DNA from: CAVZBW01 sp963778465
GTDB taxonomy: Bacteria; Actinomycetota; Acidimicrobiia; Acidimicrobiales; RAAP-2
NCBI GenBank assembly: GCA_963778465.1
Contig: CAVZUK010000003.1
Coordinates: 744,001-808,000 of the forward strand
Direction of reading: 5' to 3'
DNA length: 64,000 nucleotides
This document shows positions 33,662 through 43,500 of this stretch, piece after piece. The first letter of the stretch is position 1, and each line of letters opens with the position of its first letter. A program made the translations under genes and the position numbers. Under the pieces are notes generated by a model. It made no database searches. It worked only from the letters and a program-made list of their open reading frames with translations, and had not been told where the DNA came from.

Positions 33662-35191
33662 ATGACGACGACCGAGATCGATCCACGGCAGACCGACGTC
33701 GAGGGCGGGCCGGATCCCAAGCGCTTCTGGGCGCTCGGGATCATCGCCATCGCCCAGCTCATCATCGTCCTCGACGCCTCTGTCGTCATCGTCGCGCTGC
33801 CGTCGGCACAGCACGCGCTGGGCATCTCCGTCGCCGATCGGCAATGGGTGATGAGCGCCTACACGCTCGCCTTTGGAAGCCTGCTCCTCCTCGGGGGCCG
33901 GATCGCCGACCTCCTCGGCCGCCGCCGGATCTTCATCGTCGGGCTGATCGGCTTCGCGGCATCATCGGCGCTCGCCGGCCTCGCCATGTCGCCGGCGATG
34001 CTCTTCGGTGCCCGCGCCCTGCAGGGGGCGTTCGCGGCGATCATGGCCCCCGCGGCGTTGTCCCTTCTCACCGTCACCTTCACCGAGCCGCGCGAGCGTG
34101 CGAGGGCGTTCGGGCTCTACGGCGCCATCGCCGGGAGCGGCGCGGCGATCGGGCTCGTGCTCGGCGGGACCCTCACCCAGCTCGCCTCGTGGCGCTGGAC
34201 GCTCCTGATCAACGTCCCGATCGCGCTCTTCGCAGCGCTCGGTGCAGCGCGGTTCATCCGCGAGAGCCGAGGGGGATCGGGGAGGGGCTACGACCTCCCG
34301 GGTGCCGCGACCGCCACCGGCGGCCTCTTCCTCCTCGTCTACGGCTTCACCATGGCCGGTACCAACGGGTGGGGGGCGCCTCTCACGCTCTTGCTCCTGA
34401 TCGGCGCGGTGGTGCTCCTCGTGAGCTTCGTCGCCATCGAGATGCGGTCGGCGAACCCGCTGCTCCCCCTGAGGGTGGTGCTCGATCGCAACCGGGGTGG
34501 GTCGTTCCTGGCCTCGCTCCTCGTGGGCAGCGCCATGCTCGGAGCCTTCCTGCTCCTCACCTACTTCTTCCAGGGCACGTTGCACTACTCGGTTCTCAAG
34601 ACCGGCTTCGCCTTCCTTCCCTTCTCGGGCGGGGTCATCGTGGGCGCGACGGTGGCGAGCCGCCTCCTCGTGCGGGTGGGTCCGAGAGTGCTGCTCTCGA
34701 CCGGACTGGTCCTGGCCGGTCTCGGGGCCCTCTGGTTCACCCGGCTCGGCGTGGACAGCTCGTACCTGGTGCACGTCCTCCCGGCGGAGATCGTGCTGAG
34801 CTTCGGTATGGGGTTGTCCTTCGTCACCATGAGCAACACGGCGCTCGTGGGGGTGGACCCGAAGGATGCCGGTGTGGCGAGCGCGCTCGTCAACACCACG
34901 CAGCAGGCGGGCGGCTCGCTCGGGACCGCGCTGCTCAACACGATCGCCGCCTCGGCGGCGGCCACCTTCCTCGCCAGCCACATCCACAGCGCGGGTGCGG
35001 CACAACAGGCTGCGGTGCACGGGTACACGACCGCCTTCGCCGTGAGCGCAGGGCTCCTGTTGCTCGCCGCCGCGCTGGCCGCCCTGCTGGTCCGAGGGAC
35101 CGGCCCGCATCTCCAGACCGTCGGCGAACCCACCGAGCCCACCGAGCAGCCGGTGCTCGAGCCGGTCCTGGTCGGCGACCCGGCTGCCTAG
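33662..35191 (+). CDS. DHA2 family (14-TM) multidrug exporter
   Basis: A 509-residue major facilitator of the EmrB/QacA type, a proton-coupled drug efflux pump. Motif A is seen as GGRIADLLGRRRIFIVGLIGF, the N terminus as LIIVLDASVVIVALPSAQHALG and motif C-like glycines as AIAGSGAAIGLVLGGTL. About 14 hydrophobic segments are visible. The ATG at 33662 follows AGAGGAGG. The adjacent TetR gene and the palindrome in its promoter indicate induction by a substrate that releases the repressor. The substrate is unknown. Confidence 0.92.
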   Translation: MTTTEIDPRQTDVEGGPDPKRFWALGIIAIAQLIIVLDASVVIVALPSAQHALGISVADRQWVMSAYTLAFGSLLLLGGRIADLLGRRRIFIVGLIGFAASSALAGLAMSPAMLFGARALQGAFAAIMAPAALSLLTVTFTEPRERARAFGLYGAIAGSGAAIGLVLGGTLTQLASWRWTLLINVPIALFAALGAARFIRESRGGSGRGYDLPGAATATGGLFLLVYGFTMAGTNGWGAPLTLLLLIGAVVLLVSFVAIEMRSANPLLPLRVVLDRNRGGSFLASLLVGSAMLGAFLLLTYFFQGTLHYSVLKTGFAFLPFSGGVIVGATVASRLLVRVGPRVLLSTGLVLAGLGALWFTRLGVDSSYLVHVLPAEIVLSFGMGLSFVTMSNTALVGVDPKDAGVASALVNTTQQAGGSLGTALLNTIAASAAATFLASHIHSAGAAQQAAVHGYTTAFAVSAGLLLLAAALAALLVRGTGPHLQTVGEPTEPTEQPVLEPVLVGDPAA

Positions 35192-35294
35192 CCCACGCCC
35201 CGCCGGCCGGCCGCCCGGTCCCGGAGCTGCCGGGCCGGGCGCCGCCGCCGCCGCCGTTGACGCCGGGTGAGTCGTCGCCGATATCGTTGGCCTC

Positions 35295-36083
35295 GTGTCA
35301 GCGAGCGTGGCTGGCGCCACGGGACTCTCCGTCGCAGAGCTCAGCGCCCGTACTGGGGTCCCGGTACCGACGATCCACCACTATCGCCGCGTCGGGTTGC
35401 TGCCGGAGCCGGCACTGCGTGGCACGCGGCGCTTCGTGTACGACGAGCGCCACGTCGAGGCCTTGCGGCTGATCCGGCTGCTGCGAGAGCGGCGGCGCCT
35501 GCCGCTCGAGTCCATCCGGGACGTCCTCCCGGAGCTGCTCGCCGGCGAGCTCGCGGCGGGCGCCTCGCCCAGCCGGACGGCGGAGGCCGACGAGCTCATC
35601 GCCTCGTTGGTCGAGCCCGGGGGATCCGAGCCGCCGCCCGCGTTGCTCGAGGCAGCGCGCACCTCCTTCAACGAGCGGGGCTATGACGGCACCAGCGTGG
35701 GCGAGCTCTGTGTGGCCGCGGACATCGCCAAGGGGACCTTCTACCGCTACTTCTCGTCCAAGGAGGAGGCCTTCGCCGGGGTCGTCCGCTCCATCGGCCT
35801 GGAACTGGCCGAGGCGGCGCGGAGCCTGCGCAGCGGGATCAGCACCCGTGGCGCCTCCGTCAGCCTGGCCGAGGCCCTCCAACCGTTCCTTCCGCTGCTC
35901 CTCGAAGCCATGAGCCGCGAGCTGCGCGACGACGCGACACTCCGGGGCGCCACGTCCGAACTGGCCGAGGCGATCGCAACGGCTCTCGCCACTCGGCTGC
36001 GCGTACGCGCCCCGAAGCAAGCGGCGCGCTCCGCGGTGCGCGAAGCCCTCGCGCGCTCCTTGCACCGCGCGCTCGACATCTAA
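35295..36083 (+). CDS. MerR-TetR two-HTH fusion regulator
   Basis: A 262-residue protein with two DNA-binding domains. Residues 8-75 are a MerR HTH and wing (LSVAELSARTGVPVPTIHHYRRVGLLPEPALRGTRRFVYDERHVEALRLIRLLRE). From about 115 a TetR HTH follows (LLEAARTSFNERGYDGTSVGELCVAADIAKGTFYRYFSSKEEAFAGV), then a helical ligand domain. Such fusions occur in actinobacteria. It ends just upstream of the hopanoid operon promoter and on the same strand, so it may control that operon; this is inference from position only. Confidence 0.85.
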   Translation: MSASVAGATGLSVAELSARTGVPVPTIHHYRRVGLLPEPALRGTRRFVYDERHVEALRLIRLLRERRRLPLESIRDVLPELLAGELAAGASPSRTAEADELIASLVEPGGSEPPPALLEAARTSFNERGYDGTSVGELCVAADIAKGTFYRYFSSKEEAFAGVVRSIGLELAEAARSLRSGISTRGASVSLAEALQPFLPLLLEAMSRELRDDATLRGATSELAEAIATALATRLRVRAPKQAARSAVREALARSLHRALDI

Positions 36084-36144
36084 TACCCGACCAACCGAAC
36101 GCTCGATCGGTCCCGCTCGGGTGGCGCCTCGCGCAAGCTTTTCC

Positions 36145-36173
36145 TTGACCGCGCGCCGTCACTTCGGTATAGC
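36145..36173 (+). promoter_or_regulatory. Promoter of the hopanoid operon
   Basis: TTGACC (36145-36150) and TATAGC (36168-36173) are spaced by exactly 17 bases, close to the ideal housekeeping promoter. The site lies 100 bases before hpnC, and no other promoter-like site is evident within the operon. Upstream, ACCGA and TCGGT around 36100-36113 form an imperfect inverted repeat that could be an operator. Confidence 0.65.
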
Positions 36174-36272
36174 TAAATGACCAGATAGTCACGGGTGTTA
36201 TACGAACGTTTGGGTGGGCTCGTTCCGAGGCTCGACCAAAGGACTCGACCAAGGGAACCGGAGGAGAGGGTG

Positions 36273-37202
36273 GTGACGCTCGCAACAGCAACGAAGCCGG
36301 TTGCCGCGGAGCTTCCCGCCCTCGACGCCATCGTCGGGCAAGCGGCGCACGAGAACTTCCCCGTCGCCCTCCACCTGCTGCCGTCGGGCACGCGCCGCGA
36401 CCTCATGGTCGTCTACGGGTTCGCCCGGTTGGTCGATGACGTGGGCGACGAGGCCGCGGGCGACCGACTCGCACTGCTGCGCTGGGTGCACGAGGAGCTC
36501 GACCGCGCCCTCGCCGGATACGCGTCCCACCCGGTGCTCGTTCGCACCGCCCAGCTGGTCCGCGCTCGACGGCTCTCCCTGCGGCCCTTTCACGAGTTGA
36601 TCCAGGCCAACGTCCAGGACCAGACGGTGGGGTCCTACGAGACCTACGACGAGTTGGTCGCGTACTGCCGGCTCTCGGCGGTGCCGGTAGGCCGGCTGGT
36701 GCTGGCGATCTTCGACGCCTCCTACCCCGAGACCGACGCCCTCTCCGACGACGTGTGCACGGCGCTCCAGATCGTCGAGCACCTCCAGGACGTGGCCGAG
36801 GACCTCGACAAAGGCCGCGTGTACCTCCCCCAGCAGGATCTTCGCGGCGCCGGGATGTCGACGCAACGGATCCGCGGCGACGTCGCGGCCGGAGAGGCGG
36901 GACCGGAGCTCCGCAGGGTCGTCGCGCTGAACGCCCGGCGAGCCGGCATGCTCCTGCAATCCGGCACGCCGCTGGTGGCCCGGCTGCCCGCCACCGGCGC
37001 CCTGGCGGTGTCGGCCTTCACGGCGGGGGGGCTGGCCGTCCTCGATGCGATCGCCGAGGCGGATCACGACGTGATCAGCCACGCCTGCCGGCCGAGCCCG
37101 TTGCGGACCGCGGCGCACGCCGTCTCCGTCCTACGGTCCGGGCGTCGGTACGGCGCCACCGGCGAGTTCGCGGCGCCGCGCGTCGGGATCGAGGCCGCGT
37201 GA
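36273..37202 (+). CDS. hpnC: Hydroxysqualene/squalene synthase component HpnC
   Basis: A 309-residue trans-prenyltransferase of the squalene/phytoene synthase family. In the HpnCDE route HpnC converts presqualene diphosphate (made by HpnD) to hydroxysqualene. Two acidic motifs are visible: VDDVGDE at about residues 54-60 and EHLQDVAEDLDKGRVYLP at about 169-186. Placement before hpnD and hpnE supports the assignment over phytoene synthase. I chose the GTG at 36273, six bases after GGAGGAG; the frame extends upstream to 36195 without homology. The stop overlaps the hpnD start (GTGA). Confidence 0.9.
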   Translation: MTLATATKPVAAELPALDAIVGQAAHENFPVALHLLPSGTRRDLMVVYGFARLVDDVGDEAAGDRLALLRWVHEELDRALAGYASHPVLVRTAQLVRARRLSLRPFHELIQANVQDQTVGSYETYDELVAYCRLSAVPVGRLVLAIFDASYPETDALSDDVCTALQIVEHLQDVAEDLDKGRVYLPQQDLRGAGMSTQRIRGDVAAGEAGPELRRVVALNARRAGMLLQSGTPLVARLPATGALAVSAFTAGGLAVLDAIAEADHDVISHACRPSPLRTAAHAVSVLRSGRRYGATGEFAAPRVGIEAA

Positions 37203-38038
37203 ATCCGGAGACCGCCTATGCGGCATGCGAGGCCATCACCCACCGGGAGGCCAAGAATTTCGCCTACGGGATCCGGCTGCTCGCCCCTCCCGAACGGCGC
37301 GCCTTGAGCGCGGTCTACGCGCTCGCCCGCCGCATCGACGACATCGGGGACGGTGACGATGCACCGGCGGCCAAGCTCGAGGCGCTGGCCGGCGTGCGCA
37401 AGGACTTGGAGCGGCTCTCGCCGGGTTCGCACGACCCGGTTCTGGCCGCCGTCGCCGATGCCCGTTCCCGCTACGGCCTCCCGATGGGCGCGTTCGACGA
37501 GCTCCTCGCGGGCTGCGAGATGGACGTGAACGGGACAACCTACGAGACGATCGACGACCTCATCGTCTACTGCCGGCGGGTGGCCGGATCGATCGGACGG
37601 TTATCGCTCGCCGTCTTTACGTGCTCGGATCGCGAGCGGGGCGAAGGCCTGGCCGACGCGCTGGGCGTGGCGTTGCAGCTCACCAACATCTTGCGTGACG
37701 TACGCGAGGACAAGGAGATGGGCCGGGTGTACCTCCCGTCGGCCGATGCGACGAGCGTGGGCTGCGAGCCCGACCTGAGTGGGCCGCCCGGGGCCCTGGC
37801 GTCCCTGGTCTCTCTCGAGGCTCGACGGGCGGCCGAGTGGTTCGAGACCGGGCTCCGGTTGCTGCCCCTGCTCGACCGCCGGGGCCGAGCCTGCGTGGGC
37901 ACCATGGCAGGGATCTACCGGCGGGTGCTCCGAAGGATCGAGGAGGATCCGGCCTCCCCCGCCCGCGGTCGGGTCTCGCTCCCAACCTCGGAGAAGCTCT
38001 GGGTGGCCGGTCGCAGCCTGGTGGGGGTGGTGCCGTGA
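37199..38038 (+). CDS. hpnD: Presqualene diphosphate synthase HpnD
   Basis: A 279-residue squalene/phytoene synthase family protein, expected to condense two farnesyl diphosphates to presqualene diphosphate. The first Asp-rich motif is ARRIDDIGD (about residues 43-51), and the second is NILRDVREDKEMGRVYLP (near 165-182). AGCEMDVNGTTYETIDDLIVYCRRVAGSIG is characteristic of HpnD. Start and stop each overlap the neighbouring genes by four bases, so hpnCDE should be translated in fixed ratio. Confidence 0.92.
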   Translation: MNPETAYAACEAITHREAKNFAYGIRLLAPPERRALSAVYALARRIDDIGDGDDAPAAKLEALAGVRKDLERLSPGSHDPVLAAVADARSRYGLPMGAFDELLAGCEMDVNGTTYETIDDLIVYCRRVAGSIGRLSLAVFTCSDRERGEGLADALGVALQLTNILRDVREDKEMGRVYLPSADATSVGCEPDLSGPPGALASLVSLEARRAAEWFETGLRLLPLLDRRGRACVGTMAGIYRRVLRRIEEDPASPARGRVSLPTSEKLWVAGRSLVGVVP

Positions 38039-39489
38039 CCGGGGCGACCCCCACGTCGGCGACCGGCAGCGTCGTCGTGATCGGCGGAGGCCTGGCCGGG
38101 ATCACCGCTGCCCTCGACGCGGCCGAGGCGGGCGCGGCGGTCACCCTCGTGGAGCGCCGATCCCGTCTCGGGGGGCTCACCTGGTCCTTCGCGAGGGACG
38201 GTCGCTGGTTCGACAACGGCCAGCACGTCTTCCTCCGCTGCTGCACCGCCTACCTGGAACTGCTGGGCCGGTTGGGCGTCGCCGACGACGTCGCCCTCCA
38301 GGCCCGGATGGACGTGCCGGTCCTGTCGCCGGGACGCCCGCTCTCCCGGCTCCGGCGCAACGGCTTACCGGCCCCTTTGCACCTGTCGGGCGCCCTCGCC
38401 CGCTACCGGCCCGTCCCGCTGCGCGAGCGGTTGCGCATCCCCCTGGCCGCGCTCGCCCTTCGCAGCATCGATCCGTCCGATCCCGCGCTCGATCGGGAGA
38501 CCTTCGGCGCCTGGTTGCGCCGCCACCGGCAGGGCGAGCACGCGTGGTCGGCCCTGTGGGACCTGATCACGCTGCCGACCGTCAACCTTCCGGCGGACGA
38601 GGCGTCCCTCGCCCTGGCGGCGAAGGTCTTCCGCACGGGCCTGCTCGACGCCTCCGACGCCGGCGACATCGGATGGTCCAAGGTTCCCCTGGCCCGCCTG
38701 CACGACGAGCCGGCGCGGCGGGCCCTCGACGCCGCGGGGGTCAAGACCCTGCTCGGTACGCCGGTGGCGGCGATCGAGCCGGCAGGCCGAGGAACCCCGG
38801 GGCGCTGGTCGGTGCACACCGAGGAGACCGACCTCGAGGCCGACGCGGTGATCGTGGCCGTCCCGCCCCCCGTCGCGGCGCGTCTCGTTCCCGCCGAGGC
38901 GCAGATCGGCGACGTGGCGGCGCTCGGGGCCTCGCCCATCGTGAACGTGCATCTCGTCTACGACCGTAGGGTGACCGACCTGTCGTTCGCGGCCGCCCTC
39001 GAGTCCCCCGTGCAGTTCGTCTTCGACCGCACCGCCTCCTCGGGCACCCGACGCGGACAGTGCCTGGCCGTCTCGCTCTCGGCCGCGGATCGGTGGATCG
39101 GCCTCCGGCCCGACGAGCTGATCAAGATCTTCACCGAAGCCCTGGGCGACCTGTTCCCCGCCGCCCGTCACGCCCGGGTCGTCGATGCCGTGGTCACCCG
39201 CGAGCACGAGGCCACCTTCCGGGGCGTCCCCGGGACGCTCGCACTGCGTCCGGGGCCCCGCACGCAGTGCCCGGGCCTCGCCATGGCCGGCGCATGGACC
39301 GACACGGGCTGGCCGGCGACGATGGAAGGAGCGGTCCGCAGCGGCCACGCCGCCGCCGGCGCCGTGCTGTCCGAGTCCGCTCCTCGCAACGAACGCAAGG
39401 CACGCAACGAACGAGAGCAAGAGGCAGAAGAGGAAGCTGTCAGCGCGGCCGGGAGTGGTCGCTCGGCGCCGGAGGAGACCGTCCGATGA
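38035..39489 (+). CDS. hpnE: Hydroxysqualene dehydroxylase HpnE
   Basis: A 484-residue flavoprotein of the amine oxidase/phytoene desaturase family that reduces hydroxysqualene to squalene. The dinucleotide-binding motif VVVIGGGLAGITAALDAAEAGAAVTLVERRSRLGG is at residues 13-47, and the C-terminal FAD motif reads LAMAGAWTDTGWPATMEGAVRSGHAAA. The last 35 residues are a highly charged tail with repeated NER/KAR units, not expected for the family. The gene overlaps both neighbours (GTGA at 38035, ATGA at 39486). Confidence 0.92.
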   Translation: MTGATPTSATGSVVVIGGGLAGITAALDAAEAGAAVTLVERRSRLGGLTWSFARDGRWFDNGQHVFLRCCTAYLELLGRLGVADDVALQARMDVPVLSPGRPLSRLRRNGLPAPLHLSGALARYRPVPLRERLRIPLAALALRSIDPSDPALDRETFGAWLRRHRQGEHAWSALWDLITLPTVNLPADEASLALAAKVFRTGLLDASDAGDIGWSKVPLARLHDEPARRALDAAGVKTLLGTPVAAIEPAGRGTPGRWSVHTEETDLEADAVIVAVPPPVAARLVPAEAQIGDVAALGASPIVNVHLVYDRRVTDLSFAAALESPVQFVFDRTASSGTRRGQCLAVSLSAADRWIGLRPDELIKIFTEALGDLFPAARHARVVDAVVTREHEATFRGVPGTLALRPGPRTQCPGLAMAGAWTDTGWPATMEGAVRSGHAAAGAVLSESAPRNERKARNEREQEAEEEAVSAAGSGRSAPEETVR

Positions 39490-40502
39490 GCTCACCGTCC
39501 CTCGTCGCGCGGCCTCCCTCGCCACCCGACGCCCTCGGTTGGGCCTCCGCGCTGGTCGATCCAGCAATGGAGGCGGCGGTGGTGCGGCTGCACCCGGAGT
39601 TGCGCCCACCGGTCGAACATCATCTCGCTGGAGGAGGTAAACGGGTCCGGGCCGCCCTCGCCGTGCTGTCCGCCGCGGCGAGCGGCGGCCGACCCGAGCA
39701 GGGGATCGTCGGGGCGGTGGCGGTCGAGCTCGTGCACAACTTCTCGTTGCTCCACGACGACGTGATCGACGGCGACGCCGAACGCCGTCACCGTCCGACG
39801 GTGTGGATCGAGTTTGGCGTCGGGCCGGCGATCATCGCCGGCGACGCGCTGATGGCGCTCGCCATGCAGGTTCTCCTCGAGGAGGGCACCCCCAACGCCG
39901 CTGGCGCGGCGTCGGCGTTGGCCGGGGCCACCCAGCAGATGATCGCCGGGCAGGCGCTCGACATGGCGTTCGAGACGAGCAGCGACGTCTCTCTGCAGGA
40001 CTGCCTCGCCATGTCGCGCGGCAAGACCGGAGCGCTCCTCGGCTGTGCCGCGTCGATCGGCGCCGAACTGACGGGCGCCTCCCCGGAGGTGGTGGAGGCG
40101 CTGCGGAGCTTCGGCACCCACATGGGAGTCGCCTTCCAAGCGGTGGACGACGTCCTCGGCATCTGGGGAGAGCCTGCGGTCACGGGCAAGCCCGCGGGCA
40201 ACGATCTCGTCCAGCACAAGAAGTCGGTTCCCGTCGCCGCCGTCCTCCGGGAGGCCGCCCTGGGTGCCGCCGCCGACGACGCCCGGGAGCTGAGCACCTT
40301 GCTCTCTCGTGCGATGACCCCGTCGGACACCGCAAGGGCGGCGGATCTGCTGGAGGAGCGTGGTGGGCGTCGCATGGCCATCGAGCTGGCGGACGCCCAT
40401 CTCGATGCCGCACTGGGGGCATTGCGCAGCGCCCCGCTCGAGCCCGGCCCCGCCGGCCAGCTGGCCGAGATCGCCCGCTACGTCGTGGAGCGTGATCGAT
40501 GA
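39486..40502 (+). CDS. Polyprenyl (probably farnesyl) diphosphate synthase
   Basis: A 338-residue trans-isoprenyl diphosphate synthase. GGGKRVRAALAVLSA is the substrate-binding start, the first aspartate motif is LLHDDVIDGDAERRHRPT (DDxxD) and the second is QAVDDVLGIWG (DDxxG), followed by KKSVPVAAVL. Its place between hpnE and the cyclase, as in the Streptomyces hopanoid cluster, suggests that it makes the farnesyl diphosphate used by HpnD. Chain length cannot be proved by eye. It overlaps both neighbours by four bases. Confidence 0.9.
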   Translation: MSSPSLVARPPSPPDALGWASALVDPAMEAAVVRLHPELRPPVEHHLAGGGKRVRAALAVLSAAASGGRPEQGIVGAVAVELVHNFSLLHDDVIDGDAERRHRPTVWIEFGVGPAIIAGDALMALAMQVLLEEGTPNAAGAASALAGATQQMIAGQALDMAFETSSDVSLQDCLAMSRGKTGALLGCAASIGAELTGASPEVVEALRSFGTHMGVAFQAVDDVLGIWGEPAVTGKPAGNDLVQHKKSVPVAAVLREAALGAAADDARELSTLLSRAMTPSDTARAADLLEERGGRRMAIELADAHLDAALGALRSAPLEPGPAGQLAEIARYVVERDR

Positions 40503-43500
40503 CGCTCGTGCTCGGCCAGGAGATCGCCACCCGCGCCACCGAAGCGCTGCAGCGCGCCGTCGCGCACCTGCGGGGGCTGCAGAGCCCCGAGGGCTGGTGG
40601 AAGGGCGAGCTCGAGACCAACGTGACCATGGACGCGGAGGACCTGCTGCTGCGCGAGTTCCTCGGCATCCGGACGGCCGCGCAGACCGAGGCGGCGGCAC
40701 GATGGATCCGCTCGCGCCAGCGGGAGGACGGCACGTGGGGCGCCTACTTCGGCGGTCCTCCCGAGCTCTCGACCACCATCGAGGCCTACGTGGCGTGCCG
40801 ATTGGCGGGAGATCCCCCCGACGCGTCGCACATGCGCGGTGCCGCCGAGTACGTCAACGACGCGGGGGGCTCGAGCGCTGCCGTGTCTTCACCCGCATCT
40901 GGCTCGCCCTCTTCGGCCTCTGGCCCTGGGAGCGCCTACCCGTATTGCCGCCGGAGCTCATGCTGCTCCCCCCACAGGTACCGCTCAACGTCTACGACTT
41001 CGCCTGCTGGGCGCGCCAGACCGTGGTGGCCCTCACCGTGGTCGGCGCCTACCGCCCGGAGAGGCCGCTGCCCTTCGGCCTGGCCGAGCTCTCGGCGGGA
41101 TCGCCGCAGCGTCCCTCGCGCTCGGTCCGCACCTGGCCGGGGCGCTTCCAGCTCCTCGACGACGTCCTGCACCGCTACGAGCGCCGGCCCCTCGGATGGC
41201 TGCGCCGTCTGGCCCTCGATCGGGCGGAATCGTGGATCGTGGCCCGTCAGGAGGCCGACGGCTCGTGGGGAGGGATCCAACCCCCCTGGGTGTACTCGCT
41301 CATGGCGCTGCACCTGCGCGGCTACGAGCTCAACCACCCGGTGATGGCGGCCGGGCTGGCCGGGTTGGAGGCCTTCGTCGTCGAGGACGCGGAGGGCCGA
41401 CGGCTCGAGGCCTGCCAATCACCCGTGTGGGACACGGCACTGGCGGTCACCGCACTGGCCGACGCCGGCGTGGCCCCGGACGCCCCCGTCATGCGAGACG
41501 CGGGTGCCTGGCTGTTGAGCCAGGAGGTCACCGCACCGGGAGACTGGAGTGTCCGGCGTCCCGGGCTGGCGCCCGCCGGCTGGGCGTTCGAGTTCGAGAA
41601 CGACCACTATCCCGACGTCGACGACAGCGCCGAGGTCGCGCTCGCACTCCGCCGGGTGGCCATCGGCGACGGTGGGGCGGTCGAGCGCGCCCTCGACTGG
41701 GTGCTCGGCATGCAGTGCGCCGACGGCGGATGGGCAGCCTTCGACGTGGACAACACTCGCGACCTGTGCCGCCAGCTCCCCTTCTGCGACTTCGGCGAGC
41801 TCATCGATCCGCCGAGTGCGGACGTGACCGCGCATGCGGTCGAGCTCCTCGCCGCGTGCGGGGTCGCCCGGGGTCGCACAGCCCGGGGTGTCGCCTGGTT
41901 GCGCCAATCCCAAGAGCCGGACGGATCGTGGTTCGGCCGGTGGGGAGCCAACCACGTGTACGGGACCGGCGCAGTGGTGCCGGCGCTGGTCGCGGCCGGC
42001 ATCGACCCGTCGGACGGCGCGATCCGGAGGGCCGTCACCTGGTTGCTCGGCCATCAAAACCCCGACGGTGGGTGGGGCGAGGACCTCCGGTCCTACGACG
42101 ACCCCTCCTGGCGCGGCCGGGGCGCCTCTACCGCCTCGCAGACCGCCTGGGCACTGCTGGCCCTCCTGGCGGCGGGGGAGCGCGGGGAGCCGACGCGCCG
42201 TGGCGTGCGCTGGCTCATCGAGACCCAGCGGCCCGACGGCACCTGGGACGAGCCGTGGTTCACGGGCACCGGGTTCCCCGGCGACTTCTACATCAACTAC
42301 CACCTCTACCGCCTGGTGTTCCCGATCATGGCGCTCGGTCGGTACGTGGACCCGTTGGCAGACCCTGGCGCGCCAAACGGGGCGGCGGAGCGCGCGGCGA
42401 AGGGCGCTGTCGGCGGTGACTCCTCAGGCCGAGGAGCACAAGGCCAGACCCCGGCCGCCACGGCCCCGGCCGCCACGGCCCCGACCGCCACGGCCCCGAC
42501 CGCCACGGGCCCGACCGCCACGGGCCCGACCGCCACGGGCCCGACCGCCACGGGCCCGACCGCCACGGCATGGCCTGCGGGTGCCCACCGTGACGGGCCT
42601 CCCGTCACGGTGGCATGGGGACACCATGTGGCCGCCGCATTCGAGGCCGACGTCGTGCTCGACGACACCGCCCGCTTCGACTCGGGCCGCCTGGCGTCCG
42701 AGCTCGGGGACCTGCTCTCGCCCGCCCACCCGATCGTGATCGTCACTCAGGATCCGTCGAGGACCACGGGGCCGGCCGCCGGCCGCGTGCTCGTCGCCTC
42801 GGAGCTGCGTCTGGCGGCTCGCGCCGCCGGCCTGGGTCGCCGCCGCTCGCTCAAGGGGAGCGGCTCGCTCATCGCGGCCGAGCTGCGGCGAGCGGGCCTC
42901 GAGGCCGAGGAGCGAGCCGTCGTGGTGTCCCCGCCGCCCAACGATCGGGGGGGCTCCGCTGGTGCCCTGCCGCAGGGTCCGGACGATCCGGGCAACTGGA
43001 TGGCGCTCCTCGCGGCACTGGGCGACCGCCCGGCGGTCGTGGTCCAGGTGGGCGGCGCCGACGCCGCGGCCGCCGCAGGGCCGGTACTCCGTCGCTGGGC
43101 GAGGGCGCTCGGGGGCCGCCAGGTCCACCTGGCGGCGCCGCGATCGTTTTGTGCCGGCGTCGAGCGGGCAATTGAGACGGTGGAACGTGCACTGGAACGC
43201 TTCGGACCGCCGGTCTTCGTCCGCCGTCAGATCGTGCACAACTCTCACGTGGTCCGGGATCTGAGCGACCGGGGAGCCGTGTTCGTCGAGGAGCTCGACG
43301 AGGTGCCTGAGGGATCGATCGCCGTGCTGGCCGCCCACGGGGTCGCTCCCACCGTCCGTGCCGAGGCGGACGGGCGAGCCGACATGACGGTGATCGACGC
43401 GACCTGTCCCCTGGTGGCCAAGGTCCACCACGAAGCCCGTCGCTACGCGGCTCACGGTCAGCGCATCGTCCTCATCGGTCACGCCGGACACGAAGAGGTG

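Noticed and set aside
36195..36272. Extended N terminus of HpnC
   Set aside because: The residues before 36270 are unlike the family, overlap the likely 5' leader and lack an SD, whereas GGAGGAG precedes 36273.
42451..42570. CRISPR array
   Set aside because: Units of 15 bases are contiguous, in frame and have no spacers.
42326..42571. PWRSG-repeat protein on the minus strand
   Set aside because: It is only the antisense reading of the 15-base repeat array in the cyclase-IspH linker.
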